Positions 1 to 11,757 of a stretch of DNA of 64,000 bases are shown in pieces. This DNA comes from Phaeoceros laevis (taxonomy: Eukaryota > Anthocerotophyta > Anthocerotopsida > Notothyladales): positions 619,065-683,064 of the forward strand of contig JBNGIQ010009488.1 of the NCBI GenBank assembly GCA_049999765.1, read 5' to 3'. The notes under the pieces were generated by a model, which saw only the letters and a list, made by a program, of their open reading frames with translations, ran no database searches and was not told the DNA's origin. Numbering within the stretch: the first letter of the stretch is position 1; each line of letters starts with the position of its first letter. Made by a program: the position numbers and the translations under genes.

Positions 1-1
1 T

Positions 2-376
2 CTCCTCTGGAGAGCTTGCAGGGGTCTCCAGCCAGCATGCCCGAGGTCACAGCCATGGCACCGAACTGGGGAGAGCGGCTTAGCCGAGACCGCAAAAGAG
101 GAGGGACGATCCTACGACCCGTCTACAGCAGCCACCATGGCAACCGACGCAGCCTTCAGGTTTGCAGCAGTTGGCGGAACGGTCATTGATCCAGATAGAA
201 GCGCCTTCGGCGCGTGCCAGGCGCCAGAACCCTACCGTCGTCGCATTTGTTTTAGCTGTTGCGCTGTCTCCGCATTGTCCTTGCACCTGTGTAAGAACAC
301 ACTTAACGTTTCCATCACTAACGACTCCCAGGCACATGGTAGAATCCACAAAAAACAGACTATGTTTAGACTATAA
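2..376 (+). other. Open frame running in from the left edge, unrecognised
   Basis: One frame stays open from the window edge to a stop at 376, with an internal ATG at 137. It could be the last exon of a gene lying to the left, but I recognise no domain. Another plus frame and a minus frame are also partly open here, so it may be chance. Low confidence. Confidence 0.2.
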
Positions 377-378
377 AG

Positions 379-451
379 TGGAGATGCGGGGTATCGATCC
401 CCGTACCTCTCGCATGCTAAGCGAGCGCTCTACCATCTGAGCTACATCCCC
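379..451 (-). tRNA. tRNA-Ala (anticodon AGC)
   Basis: Read on the minus strand, 73 bases fold as a full cloverleaf. The seven-base acceptor arm GGGGATG pairs with CATCTCC, the D arm holds TAGCTCAGATGGTAGAGC, and the anticodon stem CTCGC/GCGAG encloses loop TTAGCAT with anticodon AGC. The T arm CGGGGATCGATACCCCG follows. The third acceptor pair is G3:U70, the classic identity determinant for alanyl-tRNA synthetase. There is no intron, and CCA is not encoded, as expected for a nuclear gene. It lies 153 bases downstream of the CFAP58 stop codon, on the same strand. Confidence 0.95.
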
Positions 452-604
452 ATATCTTACAATGTAGGCAACCATAAGCTTTCACTAAAAACCTTAAGTT
501 CTTGTACACTCAAGAGTCCTGTTCTGGCGATTTAATGATGAAACCAGAACCTTAAGAATGCAGTCGCGGTAAACCGTGCACTTCGTTGCTACATCGGCCT
601 TATG

Positions 605-3600
605 TTACACAGTAGCAGATGGCATGGGAGTGGCCATACTGTAGCCACCGCCAACAATCTTGGCATGCTGGTTTGCATTAAGCGACTGACCGGCCGGCGA
701 CGCTTTTTTCCTTTCCTTATCAGCAAGCTCTTTCCTCTTGAACTCGAAATACTTCTTCTTGGTTGCATCCAGCTCACCGTTCAACCGCTCCATCTCAAAC
801 TTGTACTCATTGACTTGCGTCTGCAAACGAAAGTCCGAGATACCAATGAGAACCAGAACTGCCACGAATGCCGCTATTCTCCTTGTGGGATCAGGATGCC
901 ATACCTGGTACATGCTGAGCTCAGATGCCATAGCCTTCATCTGCCGGGTCTTCTCCCTCAGGTTCTTGGCATACATTCCAAGCTGTTCTTGCAACTCAGG
1001 GCCCGGCTGTCGAGCCAGAATACTCCGCAACTCAATGTACAGTTTCTCCTTTTCTTGAATGAGAAGGTCCTTCTCCACCACCTGCAAAAACGACCATCGT
1101 CTCCAATATGTATCACGAGCAATTGCACAGCGAGGAACTGCCAGAAACTGGCGGTTGGATGCCTCCGCATCTCACCTCTTCGGTCTTTAGGATAAGACGC
1201 TTCTGGAGAGTCTGGATTTTAAGGATCATTTCATAGGCTACAGGATCTGTGCCTTCCAGTTTTCGCCAACGATGAACATTTAGAGGAGTTTCAAGTTCCT
1301 CCGACAAAGCCTTGACCTGGAACAGTTCAAGTCGCTTTTCAGCTCAACTCCATTCCACAGGAGGTCACCAATCACTAGCAGGAGTTATGAGACAGCTCTT
1401 TGCATACCTTGGTGCGCTCTTGGAGCAATTCTCTGCTAAGATTGTGAACTTCCTTCTTCAACACCTCCAGGTTCTTCACTGATCCTGACAAAATACACTG
1501 CTCCCTCTTCAAATCAGTCATTTTGATCTTCAGGATCCTGAGCTCATTCAACCTATCTCGATATTGAATTTGTCCCTTGTTTAGAGTTGATTGCTGGATC
1601 CTTATTTTCTCATACAAAAGTCCAAGCTCCTCATTTCTTCGAATAAGCTGCAGTTAGGACAAAAACGCAAGATCTTATCAATTCTCTGTACGCAGATGCT
1701 ATTGTTTTCCACCTTCCCATTCATGGTAGCTGTCGGAAAGAAACCCAGGGACTCACCTGGGCACCTAGAAGGTCACGCTCGTGTTTGATGATATCCAACT
1801 CTTTCCTCTGGCGCTGTGTCTCATCATCCGTTTCATTGATAATGTGATTAAGGTTCTCAATTTGGGCCACGTGTTCTGCAATCTGTGATTCTACCTCCTT
1901 GATGCTCACGTTTGCTTTGCTGAGCTCTACCTTAAGAACTTCCTTCTCCTTCTCAACCTGGCAAAGGATTACTGAATGTCAAGAGTTGTGCAGTTCAAAT
2001 GTCTCAAGTCCGTAAAAGAGTTCCCTGAATCCAGACTTTGTTTTGGACCTTAGTGTGGTCATAATGCTCCTTAATCAAAGCCAAATCCTTTGCATTGATT
2101 TCCTCCTTCAAGTTTTCAATATGGTGAGTCATGATCTTGAACTTTCGTTTCAGCTCCTGAATTTCGTCTTGGACCTCCAGGAGTGTCTTGCTGTACAGAT
2201 TCCTCTCACTCCGTACTGCTTCATATTGAGTCTGCTGTTGCTTCAGCTTATTCTCACCTTCAATCACCTTCCTCTGTAGGTCTACAATGCTCACTTCTCT
2301 AGCCCTGACTTCGTCCAGAGCCTGTCAGAAAGTGATGTTCAGAGGAGCTAAGAAGTCATTCAAACATCTACAGAGTAGCCAAGACAGTGCACCCAAGCCT
2401 GCACATGACAGTGGAGATGATGACCACCAGCTCCATTTTGAAAATTTCCAGCCCTTCTCCACCAACCACAATTTGCCACCCTCTGCTACCTGCATGTATT
2501 TAGACGCAGCTTGTGAAGCTTCGGCACCGTATCTTTGCCGTTCCCTTTCCAGCTTTGCAATTTGTTTGTCTTGCTTTTGACCGGCAACTTTGTACATATT
2601 GATCTCTAGCTCCAAGTTGTTTTTAGTCGTCTCATTGATCTTCACTAAGTCAGCCTGCTTCTGGGTAGATGCCTCTGCCTGTATACAATCAGATCTGCAG
2701 TACTCAGAATACCTCCTGATATCAGTCAGACTCCAGCTTTTTAAAGGCAGATCACAAAAGTGGCTGCACCTGGGTCTTCATTTTGTTTAGGACATCTCTT
2801 TCTCGACAAAGTTCCTCGTGCCTTCTGTGCTCCACCTCCACAAGCTTTTTCTGTGCATCAACATCTTTCTCCAGGGCTATAAGTTCTGCACGAAGTTCCT
2901 CCCTATCCTGCTCAACTTCGTCTTTCGTTTTCTCAAGCACCTTGAGCTTTAGTACAGTTGCATCTCGAATCTGAACACTTGTAAAAGAGTGTGATGGAAT
3001 ACGGTAAGAAGAAAGGCGACAAATTTATGGTTCAAGGAACAACTAATTGTGATGTGAAAAATGTCACAAGAAGGAGCCTTATGAGTTACGTACTTTGTTC
3101 ACCCGGAAAACCTCAGCCTTCACTGCTTCAATCTCGTCATCTTTCAGCTTCAGTTCTACCTGTCTTTGACTATTCTCAGCTAGAAGAGTGGTATTGTTAA
3201 GGATCTGGTCCTCAAGATCAGTAGTCAGCTTTGCCACCTGCTCAGAAAAAGGGCACAGAGATCCATGAGGCACTTCCCCCTCAGTCGGACCTTGTGCTCA
3301 GTCCTGTGCTCGGGTGAACAGGTACCGGAGGTGGCTTTCAGTGGCAAGTAGGAGAGTGAAATGACCTGCTGGGTGACAATGTCAAGCTCCTTCTGAGCTT
3401 TTTCGGCAGATTGCTTCTGCTCCCTTAGCATAGACTCCAGTTTTGTGACTTGCTCTTGACCCTGTGCAATTGTAAGCTGCTTTTGCCGAATGTCATTTTG
3501 TCTACCATCTAGTGCAATCCTCAATTCCTTCAACTCTTTTTCCATTCTTTCCTTCTTTTTCATCTCTCTGCACAAGGCCACCACCGCCTTAGAAGCTGAC

Positions 3601-4805
3601 ATAATTACTCCTGCCTAGACAATCGGTTATGCGAAAAGAGCAAGTAGATTGGCCTGAAGAACTTTTAAAGGCTACACATTGGTGGGGAACCCATGTTTTA
3701 GCTTTTCCAGCAATTCTACCTCTCACTTTCAGCCTTCTTCACAGCGACCTGCTCTTTTACTGTCAGAAGATCGTGCTGAAGTGTGGCCTTCTCAGCTTCT
3801 GCAGCCCTTGACCGCTCATCCATCTCTACAAGCTCATTCCTTAGTTGCACAATTTGTTGAACCTGAGCATCCCTTTCCTTTGCCAGCCGATCTTTCTCTT
3901 TCTCCAGGTCCTTGACCTACAAGTCCAATGGCCATTTAGAGTTGAAACCAGAGTGGAAATGTTCAGAGCAAAAGCTATGACCCTGAAATGCCCTTAATGT
4001 GTACCGCTGAGTCTTGTCCAATAGTGAGATCAGCACCTTGCTCAACCAATTTGCTCAAATTGATTATCTCATTTTTCAGCTCTCTACATAAGCATGAGTG
4101 CAAACTCAGAGGCGTTCATGGAAAGAAGCTATTTACTCATATGCACCCAGGCAGTCCTTTGGTAAAGCTGCGTTCAACGACCTACATGATATTGTCCTTG
4201 GATTTTGCTTCCTTCTCCTGTGAAGCATCCACCATCTTCCATGCCTTGTCAATTTCTTTCTTTAGAGCAATTATAGTGTTCTGGTCTTCTTCGTTCAACT
4301 TGAGTGCGTTCTGAACCTTGGCGGCATTAGCCAGAATTTCAGTGTTGAGCTCCCGACATTTCTTAATGAGCCGTTTCTCACTCTCTGCATAAAAATCAAA
4401 CTCGTGAAATTGCGCAGAAGGATCCAAGCAGAATGTGCATGGAAACAGACCACCGCGACCCAATATGATCTTTTCTGGTGGCGGGAAATCCAGCCCACTA
4501 ACCGTGAGACTTCTTCAGGGCTCTGTGCAATTTTTCGTACTCCACCCGGAAACGGTCCAGACTTCTGTCACCCTGCAATTCTTGCAAAACCTGTCCGAAA
4601 CAGACAAGTTAGTCTCGTGACAAGCACCATTGACCAATCTCTAAACTGCCTGGACGGTCTTTCATTTGCCATCACGGCATACGGCTATTGCAGCTTGTCA
4701 AAGAGGACACAAAATTAGCACCTCCTGGAAGTCCCTCTCCAATGCCTCGAAAGCTTTCTGTTCAAACCCCGCCTTCACCCCTTCCTTCTTGACCTCGTCC
4801 GCCAT
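605..4805 (-). CDS. CFAP58: CFAP58, cilia- and flagella-associated coiled-coil protein
   Basis: An axonemal coiled-coil protein needed for motile flagella, so in a plant it should act in sperm. I join 15 exons (4805-4722, 4590-4503, 4384-4186, 4083-4015, 3916-3727, 3595-3366, 3237-3094, 2970-2770, 2678-2490, 2331-2037, 1957-1757, 1647-1408, 1316-1176, 1081-905, 820-605). They total 2664 bases, 887 residues, close to the human protein (about 870). Family hallmarks are the N-terminal FEALERDFQEVLQEL, then FRVEYEKLHRALKKSHE, INLSKLVEQGA and the C-terminal KTEEVVEKDLLIQEKEKLY and ILARQPGPELQEQL. The chain is almost all heptad coiled coil. The last intron (821-904, 84 bases) has no stop and keeps frame, so gene finders may read through it. 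The donor at 2036 (GTCTGG) is weak. The adjoining join at 3727/3595 was chosen to keep phase. Confidence 0.93.
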
Positions 4806-6099
4806 TGTTGCAGCTAAATCTTCGAATGTGATCAGTGCTGGTGTCCCTACAATTCTTCACTGGTGCTCCTAGTGTAAGAGACCAGCAATCAACATTTCCT
4901 CACATTTTGAGACCAGGCCAATGCACCACAAAACTGGTCTTGGGCTGCCTCTAGTTCAATTCCTAGTCCACCATGTCAAGGCCCTTCCATGTTACATTTC
5001 TAATCTTCATCCAGATGTTCCTTAAAACCAGTCCAGTCAAGCAAGCACGGAGTCAAAAGTACAGGCCCGGGTGGATCAGCAAGAAACACCACTGAAGGCC
5101 ATCTTGCTGCGACGCCAAACATGGCCAACGGGTAAGCATACGACAGAACTGGTTGGCACATGGTTCACAACCAGGAGATGCTGATGTTTCAAAGTTTCAA
5201 CAGGGTTGTCTAGAGGGCTCCCACGAGGGACCTGGGCAGCATGAGGGAGGGAGGTTTATTTATCGTTTTGGGGTAAAGATTACACGAGACAGATTACGCT
5301 AGACAGATTTACGAAAATTGAAAAGACAGCGAAGTAATGCAAAGTTTGCAAACTCATGTATATCAAGCAAGCTTCTACACTCTTGATAGTTTTTTTCCAA
5401 CATCTCTTTTGAGACAACTCATAGATCCGCTAATCTCCATCTCCAGTTGTGATAATAAATTCGCTTTCGTACTTTAGGTTCTTGATTGATCACTTGCCCT
5501 AGTTACTTGAAGTATTTGACATAAATATTATATTTAATAACAATGATAGAGGACTTTAAACTATATACAAATATTTGTATATCAATGAGACATGGTTGTA
5601 ATGGTTGTGTGATAAAATGGTTCACTAGAAATGTGGTTACTCTTGTTAGCTCAAAAGCCAAGCTATTAAAGCAAATTTTAAGATTCATGTGCTTACAATT
5701 ATGCAGACTTTAGTGCCAAGTTTGACTACCACATGTAAGTAAATCGTGCAAAAGTCCAAAGACAACTTGCAAGTGATTCATTCCACATTAATTTAGTTGT
5801 ATTAGTTCATCCGATGATTAGTGATATCTTTTAAAGTTTTCTACATAATAAATTCAAAGGCTTGGCCAAATAGTCAAAATTATAAATATTCAAAATGCTC
5901 TCTCCTTATATCAAATAAATTGTAAAGACCACAGACTCATTAGTCCCACATAGGTAGTCAACAACCCGGTAGTCAACAACCCCTCTCGCTAACAATACTA
6001 TGGAAGAGTATACTCATACACAATTCAATTTCAAGAAAAATAGCTAGGAAGTTCTATTTATATTCTTCGTGGTCCATCAAGGTGAGATAAGATTGGTCT
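4806..6099. other. AT-rich intergenic stretch upstream of CFAP58
   Basis: I see no coding signal. The first few hundred bases should hold the CFAP58 promoter and 5' UTR. A 15-base unit is doubled in tandem at 5953-5982 (GGTAGTCAACAACCC twice). Confidence 0.6.
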
Positions 6100-6616
6100 T
6101 CAACTCCGACAACTCTTAAGATATGCGATAAGATCAGCCCTCTCCTGAGGTTTCTTCAACCCAGCAAAAACCATCTTGGTTCCAGGTATGTACTGCAAAG
6201 TGAAATATAAAAAATCATCCACCAAGAACTAATAGAATGCAAACATCACTGACATTCAAAGCAGTGCTATTGATCACCTTTTTAGGGTTGAGAAGGTAGT
6301 CATAGAGGTGTTCTTCATTCCAAACGACAGCTTTGGATTTGTTTGCGTTGGAGAAGGCATAGCCAGTAGCAGTACCTGATGTCCTCCCGACCACTCCACT
6401 CAAATTTGGACCTGCAGATAAAACATTGTATAGAGGTGAGCAATGTCTTGGCCTATCCTAAAATATTTTTAGCTTTTTTTTGCATTATGAAAAACAAGCA
6501 CTACCTTGCTTGTGCCCTTCAGCCTTCTCTGCAGCATGGCACTGTGAACACTTAGTTTTGAAAATTTTCTCTCCACTCTTAGTATCGCCCTTGCCGGCCT
6601 CAGCAAAAGAGGCCAT
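6100..6616 (-). CDS. CYTC: Cytochrome c, mitochondrial electron carrier
   Basis: Carries electrons from complex III to complex IV in the mitochondrial intermembrane space. Three exons (6616-6505, 6411-6278, 6192-6100) give 112 residues, the usual plant length. The start [19 protein letters not shown] carries the plant-type N-terminal extension. The haem site is CSQCH. The exon 1-2 junction falls in GHKQGPNLSG, and the axial methionine lies in [20 protein letters not shown]. The sequence just after the haem motif ([12 protein letters not shown], where plants usually have HTVDKGAGHKQG) and the C-terminus (LKSCRS) are slightly unusual. All splice sites are GT-AG and phases agree. Confidence 0.97.
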
Positions 6617-7639
6617 CTTCTATCACATACTGTTGCTACACTCTAACTATCCTCATTCCATATCCAATGTTTGCACCTAAGCGACACAATTTTGAACATT
6701 GTCCAAAGAACAAAAATTGAAAAACGGACTGAGTCTCCGTTCCCTCTTCCAGAAACTTGCAAGTGCAAGAGTATACTTCAATATATTGTAAAACTGCACA
6801 AAAAATCAAGAAAATAATGGCGCCAAGGAGCTGGTTTATAGCCTAGAGCTGGAGTATGTGAAAAAATTTTCTAATCGGAATCTTCCTTTTGAAACTCTCC
6901 CAACAAGAAGGTTATGAAGGCCTTTTGTTTTTGTTTCCAACACTGGGAGTTTGAACGTTTGAACGCTACCTCTAGGACATCTTTGAGTAGCAGCTAGCTC
7001 TATGAGTAGTAACCATGTCATCGCAGATTTTGGCAAAGTGCGTAAAATGGGAATAAATTTGAATGTGTGTCATTTTTATTTGAGTGTGTTACTCTTAACA
7101 GTTTCTGTGATGAAGGTTCTAACTATTTGGTATGTTAAGAATGGCGGGACGCGTCCCATGTAAACATAGTCAAATATAAAGGAAATGAAATCTGCGAAAT
7201 CAGGGAATGAAAGAATGGAATCTGCAAATCTGAATTAGTATTTAAGAAAATAAAATTGACCCTAGTTACTAAGTCTATAAGCCTGACTAGGTTTGAGTAA
7301 CTAGTGTGTTTGGCTAGAGTTGTGACAATCTTCTAGTTATTATTATCGAGCTTATTTTCTAAATGGAAAAAGTATTAGTGTGGGACATAGTACTAAGAGT
7401 ATTTTATTATTCCATTCTAGGATCCTCGTAGTGTTTTATAACGCTTATTCTAGAGACGCAGAACCCTAAGTATCTTAGTGATAGCTAAGGGGCGTCTTTC
7501 CTGCGGAATAGTAGATCCCTCGTCTATCTTTGTAGAAGTGTCTACTTTGGAGGAGTAATCAGGGGAATGAGATTCTTGTGATAGATTCTATTTTAACAGT
7601 TTGATTCATAGGAGAGACAAATGGAGCACATTGGATCAA
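6617..7639. other. AT-rich intergenic stretch
   Basis: Lies between the cytochrome c start and the retroelement remnant. It presumably contains the cytochrome c promoter. I see no gene, tRNA or clear repeat. Confidence 0.5.
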
Positions 7640-8830
7640 AGGGATACTAGTACAGAGCGGTAGGGGAAAGGAGTGTGAGGCGACTACGGATAGTAGCGTT
7701 TTTTATAGTTGGTCGCAAGAAGAAAGACTTGATGGATGGTGTGAGAGGGAGGGCAAGAGAGATTACGGAGGAGAGAACGGAGAGAATGGCGTTGTAGGCG
7801 CAACTTAGTGGGCAAAAGAAAAGCTTCAAATTCCATGGCATCAGTGGAGGTAGTTCGAATTGCACCAATAATTGCTTTATAGGCTAAACGTTGGACCCGT
7901 TGAAGATGTTGAAGATTTGCACATCCTGTGTTGAATCAGACATGGCAGCCATAATCGAGCTTGGGCAGGACAACAATGATGTATAATTGTCGAAGAAGCT
8001 TGGCATTGAGTCCCCCACTGAATTCCCAAGAAAGATAATAGCTAACAAAGTATGCATTGCGGAAGCCAAAACCTGTTGAACATGTGTGTTCCAAGTTAAC
8101 TTGGAATCCAAATAGAAGCCCACGAACCTAATACATTTGGAGGGAGTGATAAGGCAACCATCAAGTAACGAGAAATCTAGAGTACACTCCTTTGTTGATT
8201 CCTCACGCTTGAGAGAAAAATGAATAAACTTAAACTTGTAGGGATCAAACTCCATGAGATGTGTGGAGGCCCACTCCGATGCAGCACGAAGCATAGCCTG
8301 AAGTATTTTTGTAGAATTTTTGCATGAGGGAGCAGTGACATATACCCCAATGTCATCAATCTAGCTAGTGCCACCACCCATGGTTTGAAGTTGAGTGATA
8401 AGACTAGAAGTGAAGAATAGAAAAAGAATAGTAGAGATTGGCAAACCCTGGGGCAACCCAGAATTGACTGGAGCAAGAGTGTCATATTGACCATCCAGGC
8501 AAAGTGACGTCGCCCGCTGAGACAGAAGGTGGAAGACCCAATGGATCAACGGAGTTAGAAGGCCTTTCCTGCTAAGGATAGATAAAAGAACCTGATGGTT
8601 AACTGAGTCATATGCACCTTTGATCTCCATGAGGAGAGGGGAGAGAACTTGTCGTCGACCCCAAGCCCTGCGGATATCTTGAACAAGGAGAGCTGTTGCA
8701 TGGCTTGTACTCCGTCTTGGCCGAGCCCCCATATCACTATCACCGCATGCCGGTAAAATATAATATGACCATTCCGAATTGCTATTTTGAAGGAAGCATA
8801 AGTTTGACGTCACATACGTAACTTTCACGC
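7640..8830 (-). pseudogene. Non-LTR (LINE) reverse transcriptase remnant
   Basis: Minus-strand frames together spell the palm and thumb of a non-LTR reverse transcriptase. Visible parts are GARPRRSTSHATALLVQDI, the motif A region MEIKGAYDSVNH, NSGLPQGLPISTILFLFF, IDDIGVYV (the catalytic DD), KCIRFVGFYLDSKLTWNTHV, and further down RLAYKAIIGAIRTTSTDAME. The copy is dead. The first catalytic aspartate, normally D in the D-x-K-G-A-Y-D context, is E, a stop codon sits just before IDD, and the reading frame shifts along its length. Endonuclease, ORF1 and RNase H are not seen, so it is 5' truncated. The style of the motifs reminds me of the Tad-like clade best known from fungi, but I cannot place it firmly. 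Confidence 0.8.
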
Positions 8831-9681
8831 TTCCCTCAAATATGTTTGGGCAACTAAGAAAAATCCTATGAGATTCTCATGACAAAGGTATTACTATTTT
8901 GGCATTTTGCTGAATTACAACTACCGTAAGTTCGTAAGAGTTCAATCATGTACCTAGGTCCAAGGAAGAAGAAGAAGATCCTTTACGACGTGCTTCTAGG
9001 TCCAATTGAAGCAGATGTCGTAATAGATCACTTGTACCAATGCGAGATAGTTTGGTACTTCCCTAAAAACCACTCTAACGTGTAAGGGCCGCATTAGCAG
9101 GCCTAGCATGGAGCGCTTTGCCTTTGTACCTTCGCCTTTTGTCCCGAAAGGTCGGTAGGGCGTTGAAACCGCGAATCTTTTCACTGTGGAAATGGGACAG
9201 GCAGACAAAAAACCGAAAAAATCGAAGGAAGAGGTTCAAGATTAGGGCATGCAGTATGTGTCGTCTAGATTCTAGAATTAGACAATTTACAGTAGGTAAA
9301 AACTAGGAAGGTCAAACACAGGACTTCACCTCATGAAGGTTCCCTGTCAATTTCGTCTGCCCGACAGAAGGAGCTCGCTACTACCGCCACGTCGACACAC
9401 CTGCGGTACAGGCGCGGCCCCACGGTCCTACTTGCAATGCCCTTCTGCGCCTATTCCTCGCTGCTGTGAGTGTGAGCACTGTGAGGATTTGAGGGCCTCT
9501 GGGGGATGCCATGAGTCGCTTGACGTAATTGCGGTGATTGCGATGCTAGACTCATTGTAATGGCAGGAACGAAGAGTGCGGGATGAGGACGCCCGGCATG
9601 CGGCGTCCCGAATGAGGTCGTTGTTACCTCTGGTTACTTGCACACGAGCACAGACAGTGATGTCATTGGGACCGTAGAGTG
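8831..9681. other. Intergenic stretch
   Basis: I see nothing I can name. GC content rises from about 9340, toward the gene that starts at 9682, so its promoter and 5' UTR probably lie there. Confidence 0.4.
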
Positions 9682-10290
9682 ATGGTCCGATCTGCAGCAG
9701 GGTGTCTTTCACCTGAGGCCGTCAGAGATGATGGCGTGGCGGCCAACGGACCGGCAGCAGTCAGGGTTACTAACTCAAGGGAGGATGATGGCTTGGACGA
9801 AGAGGGATCGGGAAGGAGATTCAAGGGTTTTGAAGCAACCGAGCGAAGAGTCTACAGGATCGCAGATGCGTGTTTGATCGTATGGTCTAGCTTCTGGTGT
9901 CTCTACATGGCAGTTCGGTTTTTCAGCAATTGGGATGTCAGCGTGCGCAGCACAAGTGCGACCCACTGGTCGATAGCGAGAGCCACAATCCTGTTAGCGA
10001 TGGAGGTAGGAGTCCTGGTTATGACTGGTCTGCTGGCCTTCCTGGTTCCCAGAATCGTCATGACCTGGACAACAACCATCGTATTCGAATACATCTTCGG
10101 AAAGGGCCTACGGGAGCAACAGGTTTTAATCCAGGATGGGAGGAAAATTGCCAGGGAACTCTCCGTCTGGATTTTGTCAAGTCTTCTTAGGGTGGTCGTG
10201 GTCGGAGCGGTCGTTGTTTTCGGATTGCTGGCCATTTCCGAAACTATACTTGGTAGAACCCCTTCTGGAGCTCTCACCTCACCGAAGTGA
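9682..10290 (+). CDS. Unrecognised intronless membrane protein
   Basis: A 202-residue open frame from ATG to stop. The first 55 residues are hydrophilic and acidic (EDDGLDEEGSGRRFKGFEAT). Three hydrophobic stretches then follow, around ACLIVWSSFWCLYMAVRFF, ILLAMEVGVLVMTGLLAFLV and LLRVVVVGAVVVFGLLAIS. The loop between the second and third is charged (GKGLREQQVLIQDGRKIAREL). That layout suggests a small integral membrane protein with three spans and no signal peptide. I do not recognise a family. A gene model with further exons cannot be excluded, but the stop codon and C-terminus look natural. The cyclophilin gene converges on it from the right. Confidence 0.55.
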   Translation: MVRSAAGCLSPEAVRDDGVAANGPAAVRVTNSREDDGLDEEGSGRRFKGFEATERRVYRIADACLIVWSSFWCLYMAVRFFSNWDVSVRSTSATHWSIARATILLAMEVGVLVMTGLLAFLVPRIVMTWTTTIVFEYIFGKGLREQQVLIQDGRKIARELSVWILSSLLRVVVVGAVVVFGLLAISETILGRTPSGALTSPK

Positions 10291-10837
10291 GTGCCGAAGG
10301 AGAGCGAGCGCCTGCAAACGAAGTGGGTGCAGCTGTGGGATCCCTGGATCGGCGTCATGGCTGCCTGAATTTTTTGGCAGGTTGACAGAAAGTCAGTGCT
10401 TCATTCATCCTGTTGTATTGTACAGGGTGGTGTTCTGTGTGTTTTCATAGCTTGACATCCGGGGCAAGTATTGCGACCCAATGTGTGAAGCTTGGAGGTC
10501 GACAGCTTATCTAGTGTACCTCTGTGAATAGTAGTAAGAAATACCAGGAAGAAATTTATATTGGAAAGAAATTTCACAATTTGGGCAGAGCGGATATCAC
10601 CTCACAGGTCTTCCTACTCCAAGGGGTTCTGCTGTTCGGTAAACGATCGGGAGACCTCCCAGCAGCACGAAAGTTGTTAACGCAGGTAGTCCGTGTCCTT
10701 TGAAACGAACTTCTCTCTAGGTCATAACTTCCCTAGTAATGTACAATCGAACCTCTCTGCCCACCACGTGAAGCTTTTTGATTTCGGACTAATACCAATG
10801 CCTATTGTCTTTGCAAAATTGCGCCTACATAAAGTCG

Positions 10838-11757
10838 TCAACCTGCTAGAGGATTCGCGTGAATGGTAATCCTGTTGAGTCTTATCTCAGCAAGGGGCTT
10901 GTCTCCGGGCCCACAGGGAGTCTGCACGAGTAGAAAAGAAAGTTTTCAGTACTACGCATGAGATACAAAAATGACTCTCCAAATGCCACACCCCAGTAAT
11001 TGAAGTCCACCTGCGAGATGATCTATGTAGTATTAGGTACCTAAAATACCTTCTCCATGACGTCCAACACCTCGAAGCCGTGAATGACCCTTCCGAAGAT
11101 GGTGTACAGGCCATTCAGATGAGGTTGCTTGGCGAACGTGATGAAAAATTGGCTGCCATTCGTATTTGGTCCACTGTTTGCCATTGACAGTATGCCCCTA
11201 GCATTGTGCTGCAGCAGAGAAAGAATTGTCAGTGCCAGTGACTTGAGAGCTGCCATCTGTCTGTTACAAATTTGAATTACAGTCTGACCTTTAAAGACTC
11301 TCGAATCTCGTCGTTGAATTTCCTTCCCCAGATGCTCGTGCCTCCTCGGCCTGTACTGGTGGGATCTCCCCCTTGAATCATGAAACCCTTGATGTTTCTG
11401 TGGAAGATAGTTCCGTCGTAGTATCCACTGGCTGACAGAGCTAAAAAATTCTGCAAGAAGCATGCACGCCCTCAGACTTAGCGAAACAGTTCCAACGAAC
11501 TAAAACCCTAGCCCGTGCGAGCTGCAAGCCAGCGTGCAGGAAATGCTCACCTCTGCTGTTTTTGGCACCTCATCGCAGAAAATTTCACACTTGATGTCGC
11601 CAAGATTCGTGTGCAAAGTTACAGACTGTGGCCAAGCACAAGCGATGGGCAGGTCAGTCCAAGTCTTAAACCCTGAACCCCGACAATCCAACAGAGCCTA
11701 GTGCTCGCCACCTGTGCAGCAACAAAGCAGAACATCCCAGGCAGTACATCTCACCAT
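10838..11757 (-). CDS. CYP18-1: Cyclophilin-type peptidyl-prolyl isomerase, PPIL3/CYP18-1 type
   Basis: A single-domain cyclophilin that isomerises Xaa-Pro bonds; PPIL3 is a spliceosome-associated protein. Five exons (11757-11755, 11625-11551, 11450-11289, 11208-11050, 10921-10838) total 483 bases, 160 residues, the normal PPIL3 size. After the initial Met the chain reads [20 protein letters not shown], then [15 protein letters not shown] (catalytic R and Q/G region), [20 protein letters not shown] and the end [10 protein letters not shown]. The close match to Arabidopsis CYP18-1 supports the assignment. The first coding exon contributes only the ATG: the donor GTGAGA starts directly after it. 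The gene is divergent from the ZIP transporter. Confidence 0.95.
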
